Shown piece by piece: positions 47,180 to 59,930 of a DNA stretch of 64,000 nucleotides. A program made the position numbers and the translations under genes. The DNA comes from Anthostomella pinea. Taxonomy: Eukaryota > Ascomycota > Sordariomycetes > Xylariales > Xylariaceae. The notes below the pieces were generated by a model. The model searched no databases. It was not told the origin of the DNA and saw nothing but the letters and a program-made list of their open reading frames with translations. The stretch covers positions 4,402,001-4,466,000 of the forward strand of contig CAUWAG010000020.1 of the NCBI GenBank assembly GCA_963556695.1, read 5' to 3'. Positions within the stretch are counted from its first letter, which is position 1. Each line of letters opens with the position of its first letter.

Positions 47180-50100
47180 TGATCATCCCTTCCTCTTCTC
47201 GGTCTGTCGTCCTCCTCTTTGGATAGCAACGCACGCGCTACGCGGCCACGCGTCTTTCTACTGTTGATACAACGGCCAGCGCTGGTCATACAGCTCTCTC
47301 GTTGACCGAATGAGAACTGAGTCTGTGAACGGTCGTATCTTTGGAGTTGCCTATCTGGAACCCCATTGAGTTGTGATGATCAGCTAAAGGAGGACGTTGA
47401 AGGTAATTGGCCAATGATTACACCTTGTATTACACGTAGGGAAATCGAGGAGATAACGACGCCGGATGTAACCAGAGAGGCTGCCGACGAAGCAGTACCT
47501 AGGCTAGCCAGCAAGCAGCGAGAAAATCATCACACTGCCCAGGCCTAACCTTCTAGCGACTAAAGTGAACATGATCGAGTACGGGTGAAGCTACGTTCCC
47601 TGACATGCGAGCTCCGCCTCCTAGTCTACACTGAAGTCTCTGGCCTGAGTGCAATTTAGAAATAATGTAAAACGTCGCGGAGTACTTCGCACTCGTCAAA
47701 TTTGGGCTCTTCCAGATCAGCATAATTCATATGTTATACCACATAGGATCTCCCCTTCGCCTTTCAGCTGATCTCTGGTAAATGGTATGACCTAGGGGTG
47801 CTCACCCACAGCGCAGGACCATCATAGGTGGTTACCCCCTTTCGTCGTTGGCATCCGTCACCCAGCTACCCATCACCATTCCGCGGCTGTGGATCACAAC
47901 CAGCCAGCCACTCTCGGCATCCACACGTATTTCCTGAGATGACTCTGCGCACAAGACAGTCAGAAAGGGACATGCACCCGCAGGCATCCATGTCAGGCCG
48001 TAGCGGTATGCTTATTAGACTATCATGGCCCTCCAGATACGGCCGTCTCTTGCCTGCCCATAACTTAGAGCCCAGTATCCAGGCCAACCACCACTTGCAC
48101 AATCCGACATGAACAGGGGGTCGAATTAGAAGCAAGACGCTCCCTGGGCCGGTGACGAATGCAGCCGGGGGTATACTCAACGACCGCGATTTGTGGTTGG
48201 AGACGTATTGCTAACCTAAATCATGGGGTTCTAGGGCAGGGGATCTGATAGTCGGTCAAAAAGACGGCCAACTGATAGGCAACCAGAACGAGAGCTTGGA
48301 GACTTCTGTTCCCACCGTTTTCTCGAGGGGGTGTCTCCAAGGTAGAAGTCACTCGGACCAGTTCACGTAAGAATGGTGTTCGCCGTTCACACAAAGTAAC
48401 CCCGATGAATCTTGATGGCGGCAACCTGGATGCCACTTCAGTTGAGCCAACATCCACTGTCGAAGACGTGGTGTACAGGTCCCCGGTATTACAGTTCCCT
48501 CGCCTCTATCTTCCTGCCCTTCTCCCCAAAAGAGGCCAGGTAGAAGGCCACTCCCTGCCCTAAGTTATGGGAGCGTATAGCCCCCTCCAGTACAGTCTTA
48601 TGAACGCAGTAGTACGTTGGTACGTATACCAACAGGACCACTTCAACAGGGTAGATACACTGTTCAAGGGCAGCTCCCCCTTCGCAGGAAACACGGTAAG
48701 CAAATACAACGATCAACCCCCTGGACTCCGCTCAGTAGGACTGGTCCTAATACCACCTACCCACCTGAATAGTTTGGACATTTCAACCACCATCACCAAC
48801 CATATGGCATCTAACCGTCCACAATCTCAATATCCAGCAAAAAGCTACAGGAGAAGCAAGAGCCCGCTCCTAGCAGCTCACCACGACCGCCCCAGACATG
48901 ACAATCACAGCCAAAAATGAAAAATAATTTTTTTTAAATAAACTCTGTCAAAAACATACAACACCGGGAATTCGCTGGTCGTCACCGACCCAACTACTAA
49001 TCCGGCGGTATCCGGCTTATTTAAGGCAGAGCGGACGGGATGCCAAGTTCTCCGGATCCTATGGTCGTATGTGTCAGATTGGTCCTTCATCGTGACTTAT
49101 ATAGCAAGACCGTGGGTGGGTGCCTGGTGGCCACGAGGTCGGATATGGTCCCGCATTGCTTCCGAAGCCCATCCATCTGTGCAGACACCATGGGCGCCAT
49201 GACCAACAACAGTAGGTATGTCGTGGACCTGGCAGCCTGGCATGCTTCCGTTGTGTTCCTCTCAAGGAGATTGGGTCGAGATGGCAAGGCTCGATGGCGA
49301 GCGATCCTGGCGGTACCGAGACAGTATTTCGCTACCGGTAGTACCATCATAGTCGTGTATATCGCCATCCGCATCGAGATCACACACCAGCATAGCTTCA
49401 GCTTCCGGCAAGCCACGACCTTCATGCCCAGCCGTACTTACACGTCGGCATTGTCGGGCGATGACAGGAGCTGCAGCTGCACGAGAAACGGTACACGAAA
49501 CGAGCACGGAAGCTCTACTCGCTTCCTTCGCCTCAGCAGACGTAGCATCGCTTCACTGGAGTACGAAATTCCTTTGGCTTTTGATGCGATGCCGTGCCAA
49601 GCGCCAGGCCAATGCTGGCAGGCTGTAGCTTACCCCTGAACAGAAAACCCGAGCCGCACAAAGAAGCAGCCTTTGACCTCACATATAGCTTCCTGTGATC
49701 CTACCTAGCCTTCACGCCTGCTGGTGATTGACGATGACATGGCGGGCTGGAAGATTCCTGATATGCCGACAAGGGACATTCAGCCACTTACTCGGGTCCA
49801 AAGATGCTCCCGACACCTTTCTGCAGCTTCTTGAAGCAAAGCCTGTGGCCTATCGTATGGTCTGTGACGAAACGAAGCACCAACAGGCGCTCCGTGCCCG
49901 CTGTTGGAATGTGGTTATTTGCGCATCGTCGGCTGTGCCACCAGGGGCATCGGGGGCCCCGATATGTTCGTGTCTACGTCGGTCAGCGGGAGACTCCGCG
50001 CTCCGAACTTCCCAGAGGCATCAATATCCAAAATAGGTGGTTTCACCACTCGCGAGCCCCGTGGCTTTTCACAGCAATAGACCATTCGTAAGGGTTCGAT

Positions 50101-50390
50101 TTGGCGAATATCTGCGCTTCCGAGGGATTGCCCCGCCGCCACTTCTCGTGGGATGACTTTGATGGATGTACGCTCAAGGGTGCGGCGCGGACTTACCTGT
50201 CTACCAAGTGATGCGCGGTATTCGAAACGCAGAATAGTCAGATACGCAAGGCTGAGGAACAGTGAGAGATGATGCGAGTTAAAAGCTGGCCGAACACAAC
50301 CCGAAAATGACAGACAGAGGAGCAGCTCGGAAGGCGTGCCCAGTTCGGACCCTAGCCGCTGGTTCCAGCGAGTTCTGTCGAACTGTTTGT

Positions 50391-50438
50391 GAGAATGTGA
50401 GAATGTGAGAATGTGAGAATGTGAGAATGAGAGGATGA
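50391..50438. repeat. 8-bp tandem repeat (GAGAATGT), about 6 copies
   Basis: Four perfect units followed by GAGAATGA and GAGGATGA. Confidence 0.95.
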
Positions 50439-51502
50439 ACACATATCCAAAGTTGATGCCGTTGGAAGGGTGATTATGCCAGAAAGCGGTATGCACGCGT
50501 CCTGAGCATGACATTCCGATCTTCTGCGTATCCGAGATATCCGGTAACTGACTGCCTAAGTTGCCGGACAAAGAAAGCGATACGCGAGCGAATAGTTGAA
50601 CGAAAGGTTCAATGCACGGGGACGACGGCGAGGGGTTATGTGTGGAAATGTGCCTACTGCAGTGAGCGACGGCGAGACTTTCCCAGGGTACAGGCCAAGG
50701 ATAGTGCAGTCTTTTTGTCGAGAGTCTGATTGCCGGGTTAGAGGGGATTGGTTCACTGATGGCGATGCGACCGCATTACGTTGAGTTCTGACTACTTGGT
50801 GAGTTGGCAGCCCACGGCACATGATTGCGCGACATTCCAGCCGCTCTTCTGATGCTGGGCTCCTAGGGTCTGGGGCTGCTGTCACCAACAGCAGCTCTCG
50901 CGCCATTTGACCTGTCACGGGTTCAAGCGTGGTGCCGCAGGAGGCGGAGCCGATTGATGGTTCAATGGATCGACAACATGCTCGAGACGGTGCAGGAATT
51001 GACTCGTGGTGTTTCAGTGGGGTTGACGCCTTCGGGTCAGTGTTTCCTACCGTATGAGATCGATTTGCCCGTGGGCGTGAGCCAAGCCGAGCTCCCGGGA
51101 GTTTTCTGAAGTGTCAAAACACTGCTTGCGAATTGACTACCGTGTCTGCGTATGCATTGGCGGCGACAAGCCCGGCCAGCGAGTTAGACTCATCACCGAT
51201 GATTGCGTGCGCTTGGACGATAAGCTGGGATCGGAGGCTTGTCCCTTGTGATAGCCGACGACAAACGGAAACCCACCAACACCGCGGCGGACACCTGTTT
51301 AGGCGGAGACGGGAACGATGCGGTGAGAGCATTCCAGCATCATATGGGGATAGACGGGAGACGGAACGGATTCGATTTCAGGGATCATTGATGTCGGTCA
51401 AAGTCGCGTCAGGACTCAGGAGCAGCTCGTTCCATGCCCTCCCTGCCTACTGATGTGATTTGGAAGTTCTGGCTGACGTGCGGTACGACCAGCCAGCTCG
51501 CT

Positions 51503-51524
51503 CGGAACGTTACCGGAACGTTAC
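51503..51524. repeat. 11-bp tandem repeat, two copies
   Basis: CGGAACGTTAC twice, perfect; each copy contains the palindrome AACGTT. Confidence 0.9.
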
Positions 51525-54500
51525 CGAGTACTAGAGCTGAGAGAGAGGGTCGCCAGTCAAGATACCAGACGACCCACCCAACACCAACCCGTTGGTGTTG
51601 GAACCTGCCGCTGCAAGTCAAGCTCAGAGACTCACCATGAGAAGTAGCCTTCGTCGACTGTCTGAGTTGATGCTGTCTCTTGGTGGCATGGGGTACACAG
51701 TCTGATCACTGCTAGTATCATATAAGTGATCAGTCGATGAGGGCCCCGTGAGATAATGACAAAAGGGATGTGATCACTGACGATAAAGTTAAAGTTCATC
51801 AATAGCAAATAATAAGGGTCGGCTGGAATGTGTTAAGCAGGGGTGTCCCGGCGAGACCTTGAGTCGATCCCGCACTTGACAGCCAATTAGAGTTGTGGAA
51901 ACTATACTATCTTACCAAGAACGACAAGGGAGAAACGGGCAGGCGGACAGCGCGGAGCTGAGAAGTCAAGATAGCCACATGGCCCCATTGGTTCAGTGAG
52001 ACAGACGGAGTAGACGGCAAGTGTTTGTCCCGACTCGACCACCCTTGGCGAGATGGCGAGGATGAGCATGGAGCTGATGTTGTGAAACGTTCATAAGAGT
52101 TGGATCAGATAATATCATAATAGTATGATCGGGTAGGCCGAGGAAGGAGTTTGCGCCGAGTGGCCGAGCTCCGCTGCTGCGGGGAGGGCAAGTCGTCACA
52201 AGACTCCAATGTCTTGCTGCTACTTTCCCGTGGTGATGATGATATGTGGAATTTTTTTTATTTGGAAAGGTCATAGTCACTCAAAGCCTTGAGGCCTTGA
52301 TCGTAGAGATGTTGTTCTGGTCACATATGCATTTGTTCTTTTGGAATGCTGCAGTCAGACTTCTGGTCGAAGTGAGGTGAGGTCGGGTCGCACGTCAAAA
52401 GCCATCGAGCCTGTGACAGCGAGTCAGCAAACTGCACAGGGATAAGCAGCCTTGCCGCTCTGTGTCGGCCTTGAAACAGTGTGAACTGGAATCGTACATC
52501 GATGCAGCCAGACCGGTTCTGCGACTGACAGACGAAAAGTAAAAGCAAGGCTTTCTCTCCAATCGTGCCAGTCGACCAACTCACTCTTCGGTCTCACTTG
52601 ATGGACCTGATGCTTTTCTTGCTGCCTCGCCTTTAATAAACCAGGCAACAGGCAGTACAGCATGCTATGAGCCAGAGCACGATCAGATGCAAAGTGATGT
52701 ATCATTACATAGTCCTCTTGTCGAGCCGATAAGGTCAGTTCCAGGTCAATCCAGCCATACGAGGTGGAGGCGACCTGATGCCTTCGTAACCGAACTGGAC
52801 GAACCGAATGAGACTTCGTGGCAAATATCATTCGGGCTTACAGTCAGCGGTGTACCGTATTGCGGTATTGCATTATATCGGCATCGATGACCTGGCCGTG
52901 ACTGGTCACACAGAGCCGGCTGGCGAATATTGGCATGGGTATGGAACGTCGCTGAAGGCTCGTGACCGCAGACCTCTGAGACCCACGGAGCAGTCGATGC
53001 GTGGCTCAAGGGAACTTGGTGGTTCCGTCTGCGTGATCTGTGAGGTGGTGTGTTTGACCTGCTACTACCTCTAGACTGTCTTCTGAAAGGAAATGGAAAT
53101 GTGTGACCGCCAGAGTGTGATCTGCCTGCTGCTTTAGTCGTGGGGCTCGGAGCGATGCGTCGTCTCTCCTTGTCATCCCCTCTGCCGTTTGCTAATAGCC
53201 CCGATCTCGGTGATGATGGATGCTGACTCCGGGAGGATGTAGTAGGTGCTGCAACTAATAAGCATTGGCGGTCCATGGAATGATGGGCCGTGATTCTTAT
53301 CACAAACGGCTCTTCGGCCGCAACTGACTGCTGCGACACATGCCTGCCGGTCTGGGTGCTAGCCAATGCATTGGTCCATGCCTAAGCGGGCGCTCGCACA
53401 GCGTCGCAGATATGAATCAGTGGAGGATTCATCTCCAGCTTGCTTGGGGTGAGGTGCAATATCAAGAACAAACGCTGACGGCAACCTAGGCAGGCTCCCT
53501 CGTCAATGGTCCTCCTTGCATGTGCCCTGGCGGCCAAAGGCGAAAAGGCGACCCGGGACGCGAACCACAGGGTGATTACATGGTGATTCATATTCCCGAT
53601 GGGGCAACCTGGACGCATCGTATGGTGGCAGGGTGCACGTCAAATGCAAGTGCTATGGGTTGGAATGGGGTTGCTGAACAGGATCCAGAGCACCATGTGC
53701 ATGTGCCTCCATGCGCAGGACCACAAAACTATTCCCATACCATGGCCGGCGGATACGATTACAGGCTACCTGCTGGCGCTGGCTGCATCGGTTGGTTACT
53801 CGGTTGGTTGGCCTCTGGGCGTGATAGAAGGCGTCCCCATTGCTGCAGAGAGGCGCCGACGGCTGTCACTGTGGCCTCTCAATCAAATCAAATACGCGGC
53901 AGGGGAGAGCCTCGGACAAAGGATGTAGGGTAAAAGCATGACAGGAATAGTTCGCCATCGGTGGCTGGGAGGCATGAGGTATGTAATAATAAGTTGGGAC
54001 TTTGACCCTTGATGAGTTGAAGGTCTTCAATTTACACGTTGGGTCGTCGGGTTGAGTGAAGTGAGATAAATCAAACCTTTTTGAACCAGTGAATGAGGTC
54101 CGGCCGCACCTGCCGGGTTTGGCACGTACCGTCCGCTGTATTCACATTCACCATTCACCACAGTTCCTTCCATTCCGTTGAACGACAGATAACAGAGGAT
54201 GCGGGGCACTTCAGTGAGCTGATGAGGGGTCGTACAGGGCAGAAACCAATGCTGTATTAGCCTTGTAACAGGCGCTGACATGATGCTACTTCATGGTGGA
54301 AACGAATGCGGTTTGGGCGACGACGGCAAGGTGCTTCTCTTCAGGGAACCTACTTATGTAAATATAACTCTCGCTACAGGGAGTTGCCGACCTGCCGGAA
54401 TTGAGACCGCAGGATCCCTTCCTTCATGAACAGGACACTTGCCACTTTGACCGTGCGGTGGATTCAACTTTATCAACCTTGAGGCCACAAATAAATCAAG

Positions 54501-56093
54501 AATCCCCAGCCCACCAAACAAGCCCGCTATTTGCCAGTCAGCCTGTCAGCCTGGGCGTCGCTTGCAAACCTATCTACGTCCGCATGTTTTGCCTGCTCTG
54601 ATAGTCGACCCGGTCTAATGAGTTTGGCGGTCTGCGAGTCTCGTTCATGTCCTCGCACTGGTTTCCTGCTTGTTATCTTAGCTAGTCCAAGCCGGGCTTG
54701 AAGCAGCTATTACTGTATCCTGCATGTACAGCACGTGATGGAAGGCAGGCTGGCCAAAATGGTGCGCGGTTACGACATGTGTTCAAAGACGCCTTGCATT
54801 TTCTCATGTGTACCTAGGTAAAGTAGGTAGCACGGTAAGTTAAGGCCGTGTACTGGGCACGCAAGGGTTGTGGTAAATACCTGTAAGATGGAAACCGAAC
54901 AAAATACGGAGGTCCTGACCCTCGAATTATCGACGACAGAGGTACATGTTCCGGACAAAGTCATCAGATTTACTTTATCCTCAAAGGTGCACGGAACCAT
55001 GGGACTGAGAGCAAACGCCTTCCTGAGTTGAAGTTAGAGGTAGATACGAGAGTACAAGAGCCACGTATATTTTTTAATCGCTAAGAGGTATCAAACAATC
55101 AATGTGATGGGTACTATCTAAATACAGTACATGCACCCAACTTCACCTCTCCATCCCAGCACAGCGCCCGGGTTCACGTTGGCATGCCGGTGCTGTACAG
55201 CTCTCAGCGATCCGCACGACACCTGAGAACCTCAAGCGAGCAAATCTTGTTCGAGTGAAGTTGAGACAAGTGCAGCAATACCTAAAGTACTGCCCATTTA
55301 TACGACCTAAGGTACGAGCACAACTTCCAAGCAGGACATTGGCGCTAAGTGCTAACCCCTGCCAGGTCCAAGTTGGCTTGTAAGTTGTCGGGTCCCTCCA
55401 CACCAAATCCCAGACAGACTAAATACCTAAGGCAGCGAACCCCTCCCCCTCCCCCTCCATAGGTATCCATCATCCAAAGGACCAAAGCCCGCAGTTGCAA
55501 CTGCAAGCCCCAGTCTGCCAGTCCAGACCAGCCTGCCAGCCCAGCTCACTCCAGCTAACACGGACAGTGACGGTCAGGCAGGTCATCGGTCATCCATTCA
55601 TTCACCCCAGCACTGCAGCACTCACTCACCCAAGTCTCTCGTTGATTGTGCAACCTCCAGTCGTTTTCCTCCTCTTCCTCCTTCTGCCTCTCCTCTGTCT
55701 TCCGCCTTCCTGCCTCCTACTTCGTTCGTAGAGATATTTCTGCTTCACGCCTGGTTGCACCATCCCCCTCACTCCGGAGCGTGGTTGTTGCCAAGGTAGT
55801 CTCGAAGTGTGCCTGCAAACACCACCTCGGACCCGGACAAGCGGACAGCCTGCAACTCTTCGACCACCGCCATTCCCAATACCCGTGGACCTACCTCCAA
55901 CCTGATACTCCGAACGCCACAAACACCGAACATTATCACCATACATTCATTCATCTGCAAACTTCCAAGCCCTGCTATCCTCTGTGATACAAAAATACAA
56001 TCAGCGGGAATCAGTTCCGTATTGCAGCATCATTTCCCCTAGAGACCGACTGGGGAGAGACTGCCTCTACCCGGCCGCCGGTACTCTCCAACC

Positions 56094-58441
56094 ATGGACG
56101 GCAGCATGGATCCCTCCTCGATGGACTTCGTGATGCACCCCCACCACCATCACTCTCATAACTCCTCAGCTTCCTCCTCAGGCTCGCCGTCTCGCTGTCC
56201 AGCCATGCGCGCCGCTCAAGAACAACAGCAGCAGAATCAGCATCCGCCCATGGCTTCGCCAAATCGTGAGACCTCTCACTACGATCCGGTCTACGGCAAC
56301 GTCCCGAACAGAACTTGGTTCCAGCAACCGATTCCTTCACCACAACCACCACAGTGGCGGCATCATATGCTGTCACAGCAACCTGGGTTCGTACCCGAGT
56401 CTTTCCAGCCCTCGCCTGCCCGTGCTCCTGGCCGTACGAACCCCACGAACCCCACGAACCCCACGAACCAACTGCCGTACCCTATAATGAACCAGCACGA
56501 CATGCTCACTCCCGTACCGCACTTTTACTACCGACCAGCCGGGGCAGTACCGACTCCGTCTCGACTCGGAAGCACGGCTCCCGCCCAACACAGCGCAGGG
56601 GGGTATCTTGGCCCGGGTCAGGCTCAAGGAAGTGCCCACAACCCGCAGCGGCATTCCCAAAGAACTGGCGGCGGTGGGTATCCTACAACCAACTCTATGT
56701 CTTCTTCGACCGCGCCCCGCACAGCACAGCCTTCGTCGTCAGTATCAAACGAGAATGTCCGTCCGGACCAGCAGTCTGACGCCTCACGCCGCCACTACCT
56801 ACAGCAAAGCAGCATGGGTCTTCTACCATCGTATTTGGGACCGGAATCCAGTATACAGGGCGGCCCAGGCGGTCGAGGTCAAGGTCAAGGTCAAGATGAG
56901 GGTGAGGGTGAGGGTTCCCGGACAGGTAAGTTACCCCGCCGCGAACCCGCTCGTTGACGCCGTTTGTGGGCCGACTAACTCACCTGTCTCCACCACAGCA
57001 GCTTCACAATCGCCTGCGGAATCAGCACAGTCTACATCCCGTGATGCAGTTGAACGGACGGCACGTACGTCTGGTCAAGATGATATGCGGCGACCGGCTA
57101 CAAATGCCAGACGATACCTCCCTCGGATGCCCACATCGAGTTCAGACTGGTCTAGTGACGATGATCCCGACTCGCCGTTTCCGGAGCCGGGTGCGGTGAG
57201 TTTCTACCAGGCGACCTCTTTGGGTTCGCAAGGCGAAGACCCTGCTAGAGTGCAGCAGCTTCTCAGGGGCTCTGTCTCTGGGAAACGCGTGGCTTCAAAA
57301 AAGGCCATTGCCTCTTTGCAGAGCGTTGACGTGTCAGACCTACCCGAGAGTGAGAGAAGTAAGTGTCCCGCCCTATCTGATTGTATGACGGGGCTGACTG
57401 GGAGGTAGCGTGTATCATTTGCTATAATGATTTCGGTGTAGCCAACCCTGAAGGTGTCAACGAGGCTCCTCTGAAACTGCCAAAATGCAAGCACGTCTTT
57501 GGTGATCACTGTATCAAGAAGTGGTTTGAAGAGTCAGACAGCTGTCCCTATTGCAGAGATAAGGTTCCTTCAGAACCTCAATATCGCCATGCAACGTCCC
57601 AACATGATGTCTACAACTTTGTGCGCCATCAACAAATCCAGTTCCGAGCTTTGCAGACCCAGTCTCGTGATCGTGAGTCGCGAGACACGAACTCCTCAGA
57701 GCAAGGTACAAATACAGGGCTCAATGCTGTATCAGCAAGCATAACCGCGAGGTACGTTTCTGAAGAACACCCTATATCTCACGCAATTACTGACTATACA
57801 CAAGTCAACTTGGTGAGCTTGGGTACAACTCCCGCGCGTTCGCCACAGCCAGCAGCAGGCTGATGAGCTCCGCTTACGGCACTCGATCGGCTGCCTATGC
57901 CACGACTGGAGAACGCCGTTCTCCCCCTAATGAATTCAACGAGAACCGTCGGAGAACTCGGCCGCGTCATGGTAGCGCTCGGGGCTCTCCCCCATCGGGC
58001 CGGCCGAGCTCGTTTGGATCGTCTCCGGCCACTGGCTTGTCACAAACACCGGTCCGTTCTCCTAGGCGTTCCCGCTCCCGCTCCCCACTTCATTCTTGAA
58101 TTCTGGGGTGCGTCCCGGGAAAATCTCCTTTACTGACTAATGATTTATTTCGACAGTACCCGTGGCTCGGTAGACAAGCTCCGAATCAGAGTCATCGGGA
58201 TTCTCCGAATGCGTCTGGGTCACCCACTTCGCCGGCGTATGACCTGAGCGCTACTTTCCCGTTTCAGCCACACACGGGCGGCCCATCTGATCCGTATATC
58301 AACCCGTTGAATATGAGGGGTCTGAACACAGCTGATGATTATGCGGCCCCTCTGTCTCCCACCATGGGAGGCCCGGATACCTACATGGCGAATTCAGACC
58401 ATGCCGCATACAATCACACGACTTCCCACCAGCAGTCATAG
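56094..58441 (+). CDS. RING finger protein, probable E3 ubiquitin ligase
   Basis: Exons: 56094..56925, 56999..57358, 57409..57751, 57805..58107, 58157..58441; introns of 49-73 bp with CTAAC/CTGAC/CTAAT branch sites. About 707 aa if one base is restored near 58097. Residues 1-390 are disordered, rich in Gln, Pro, Ser and His, with TNP and GQGQ/GEGE repeats. The RING lies at about residues 400-450: 'CIICYNDF', 'LPKCKHVFGDHCIKKWF', 'CPYCRDKV'. The usual fifth zinc ligand (Cys/His after HxF) is Gly here, with a His two residues later, a variant I believe occurs in other fungal RING proteins. The C-terminal third is Ser/Arg/Pro-rich ('SPRRSRSRSPLHS'). A TGA at 58097-58099 ends the frame, but with one added base exon 4 reaches a GTGCGT donor in perfect phase with the 95-codon exon 5. 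Targets unknown. Confidence 0.8.
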
Positions 58442-59930
58442 GAGTTTTCTTTGGGAGGAAGAACGCAAAGATTGCAACAGCCAGAACATACATATGAAAA
58501 TCCACTCAAACTAGCACTGCCTTTGATACAAGGCCTAACTCAAGAGCGGCGGGGCAACAGACGACGAGGCAGATGACACACCTCTGCAAACCGACCCAGG
58601 AACAATTCTGCACCATAACGCTGTACGAGGGCGAGACAATTCGGCCTTCAACGACGTTCTGATTTCAAGCGCACAGTTTCCAGCATCTTCATGCATTATA
58701 GATGCGTGGAATTTCTGATTTCCTTCTTCATGCATCCATGGTATCTGTTGTGGCACAACACGAGCCAGGTTCAAGGGCAGTTCTTTCCTTTTCAAACTGA
58801 CACAGCGGGTTTAACCAGGCGTTAAAAGGAGTTATCAGCAAGGGATACCACGTGGGATACATGCTTGACGTTCGATTTACCCAAGTCATTGCTCGAATAT
58901 CCAAGCGCCAATATGACGATGCACCCACCAGGATGGCTTTTAGACTGATGGTCCTCCTCTATTCACGATGTTGTGGGTCTGGGATATTTCACGTCAAGGG
59001 CGATGTCATAGGGAGGCTGGCTACACATCCCTCTCTCAAAACCGGCGGTCAGCGTTTGCATTTTTCTTTCCACGATAACCATGTAGGAATCATAGTCAAA
59101 GCGCATTCTCATGTACACACGCCTTTTCGAGATGGTGCATTGTGGCGATGTGATAATTGTGGGCTGGATCACATTCGGTTGAAATTGCTGGTGTCGTTGG
59201 ACTTTCCAGTAAGCAGCAGTAAATTTGCAAGTGTGCATGAAGCTGTCGATTCGGGGTTTAACAGCAAATGAACAGCTTCACAGCGGTCGATGCCCTCAAG
59301 ATTGGTGCGAATCGCACTTTCTAATCTTCGTGCAATTTTCTAGACTAGACCACCAATAGCTGGCATCCCTAAGGTAGGTAGTTTATGGCCCTTGCGCACA
59401 GCAAATAAGCCCCTGATCTGTCTACTAGCAGCAACCGGCCCCTTCTAGAAAGGAGGCTCCCACAACCACCATCCCCCAGTTGGATCCTGAAAGCACAAGG
59501 TCCGGAAGTCCTGAATAGGAGTGGACACGGAGTCACGAGATTGCCAGCCCATGAGGTATGATACTGGTATCACCCACTGTATTCAGCTTGCTAGAAGTGG
59601 TGGACAGCTTACCACGGCCCTATGCACCCTAGGGAGAGCTGGGTCCTGCTGCTTCGCAGCAGGCTTCGCAGCAGGCTTCTAGCCGTTAAAGAATTTCAAT
59701 CAATCAATCAACTGGCAGCAACCAGCCGGTCTGTCCCGCGTGATTAGGAGAGTCGGGGGATATCAGGTGAAATGGACCCCCTATATGCTGTTTTCCCCGA
59801 TCACCTGTAAACGTTTTTCGCTCTGTCTGTTGCGTTGAATTTGCCTCGACCCCCACCCAGCCTCTGATGTATGGAATCATTCCATCCCGGGGCACTCTCG
59901 TCGAGAACTGGATGCCACGTACTACTACCA
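58442..59930. other. Intergenic region between the RING gene (+) and the phosphotransferase gene (-)
   Basis: Convergent spacer. A 139-codon frame at 58852-59271 (+) has no recognisable motif and probably is not a gene. The right half holds the second copy of the interspersed repeat. Confidence 0.5.
59540..59711 (+). repeat. Interspersed repeat, copy 2, with stable hairpin and (TCAA)n end
   Basis: Partner of the element at 15155-15300. It shares ATTGCCAGC, GAGGTAT, GTGGTGGACAGC and CTATGCACCCTAGGGAGAGCTG. It then has a hairpin CCTGCTGC-TTC-GCAGCAGG at 59645-59663 and a direct repeat TTCGCAGCAGGC. It ends in TTTCAATCAATCAATCAAC, a tail like that of some short interspersed elements. Confidence 0.6.

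Larger units (their letters stand above)
47180..56093. other. 8.9-kb gene desert
   Basis: No gene supported. The longest frames (199 codons at 49040-49639 +, 218 at 49915-50571 -, 206 at 52746-53366 -) lack motifs and run through simple repeats. Two tandem repeats are listed separately. The last 600 bp (about 55.5-56.09 kb) are C/T-rich and probably the leader of the RING gene. An oligo-A/T stretch lies at about 48916-48940. Confidence 0.6.

Noticed and set aside
49040..50571. Frames of 199 (+) and 218 (-) codons
   Set aside because: The minus frame is built through the GAGAATGT tandem repeat and neither shows a domain.
52746..53366. 206-codon minus-strand frame
   Set aside because: Ser/Arg/His-rich without motifs, with frames open on the other strand as well.
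58852..59271. 139-codon open frame (+) downstream of the RING gene
   Set aside because: No motif recognised; could be a small gene, but nothing in the sequence supports it.
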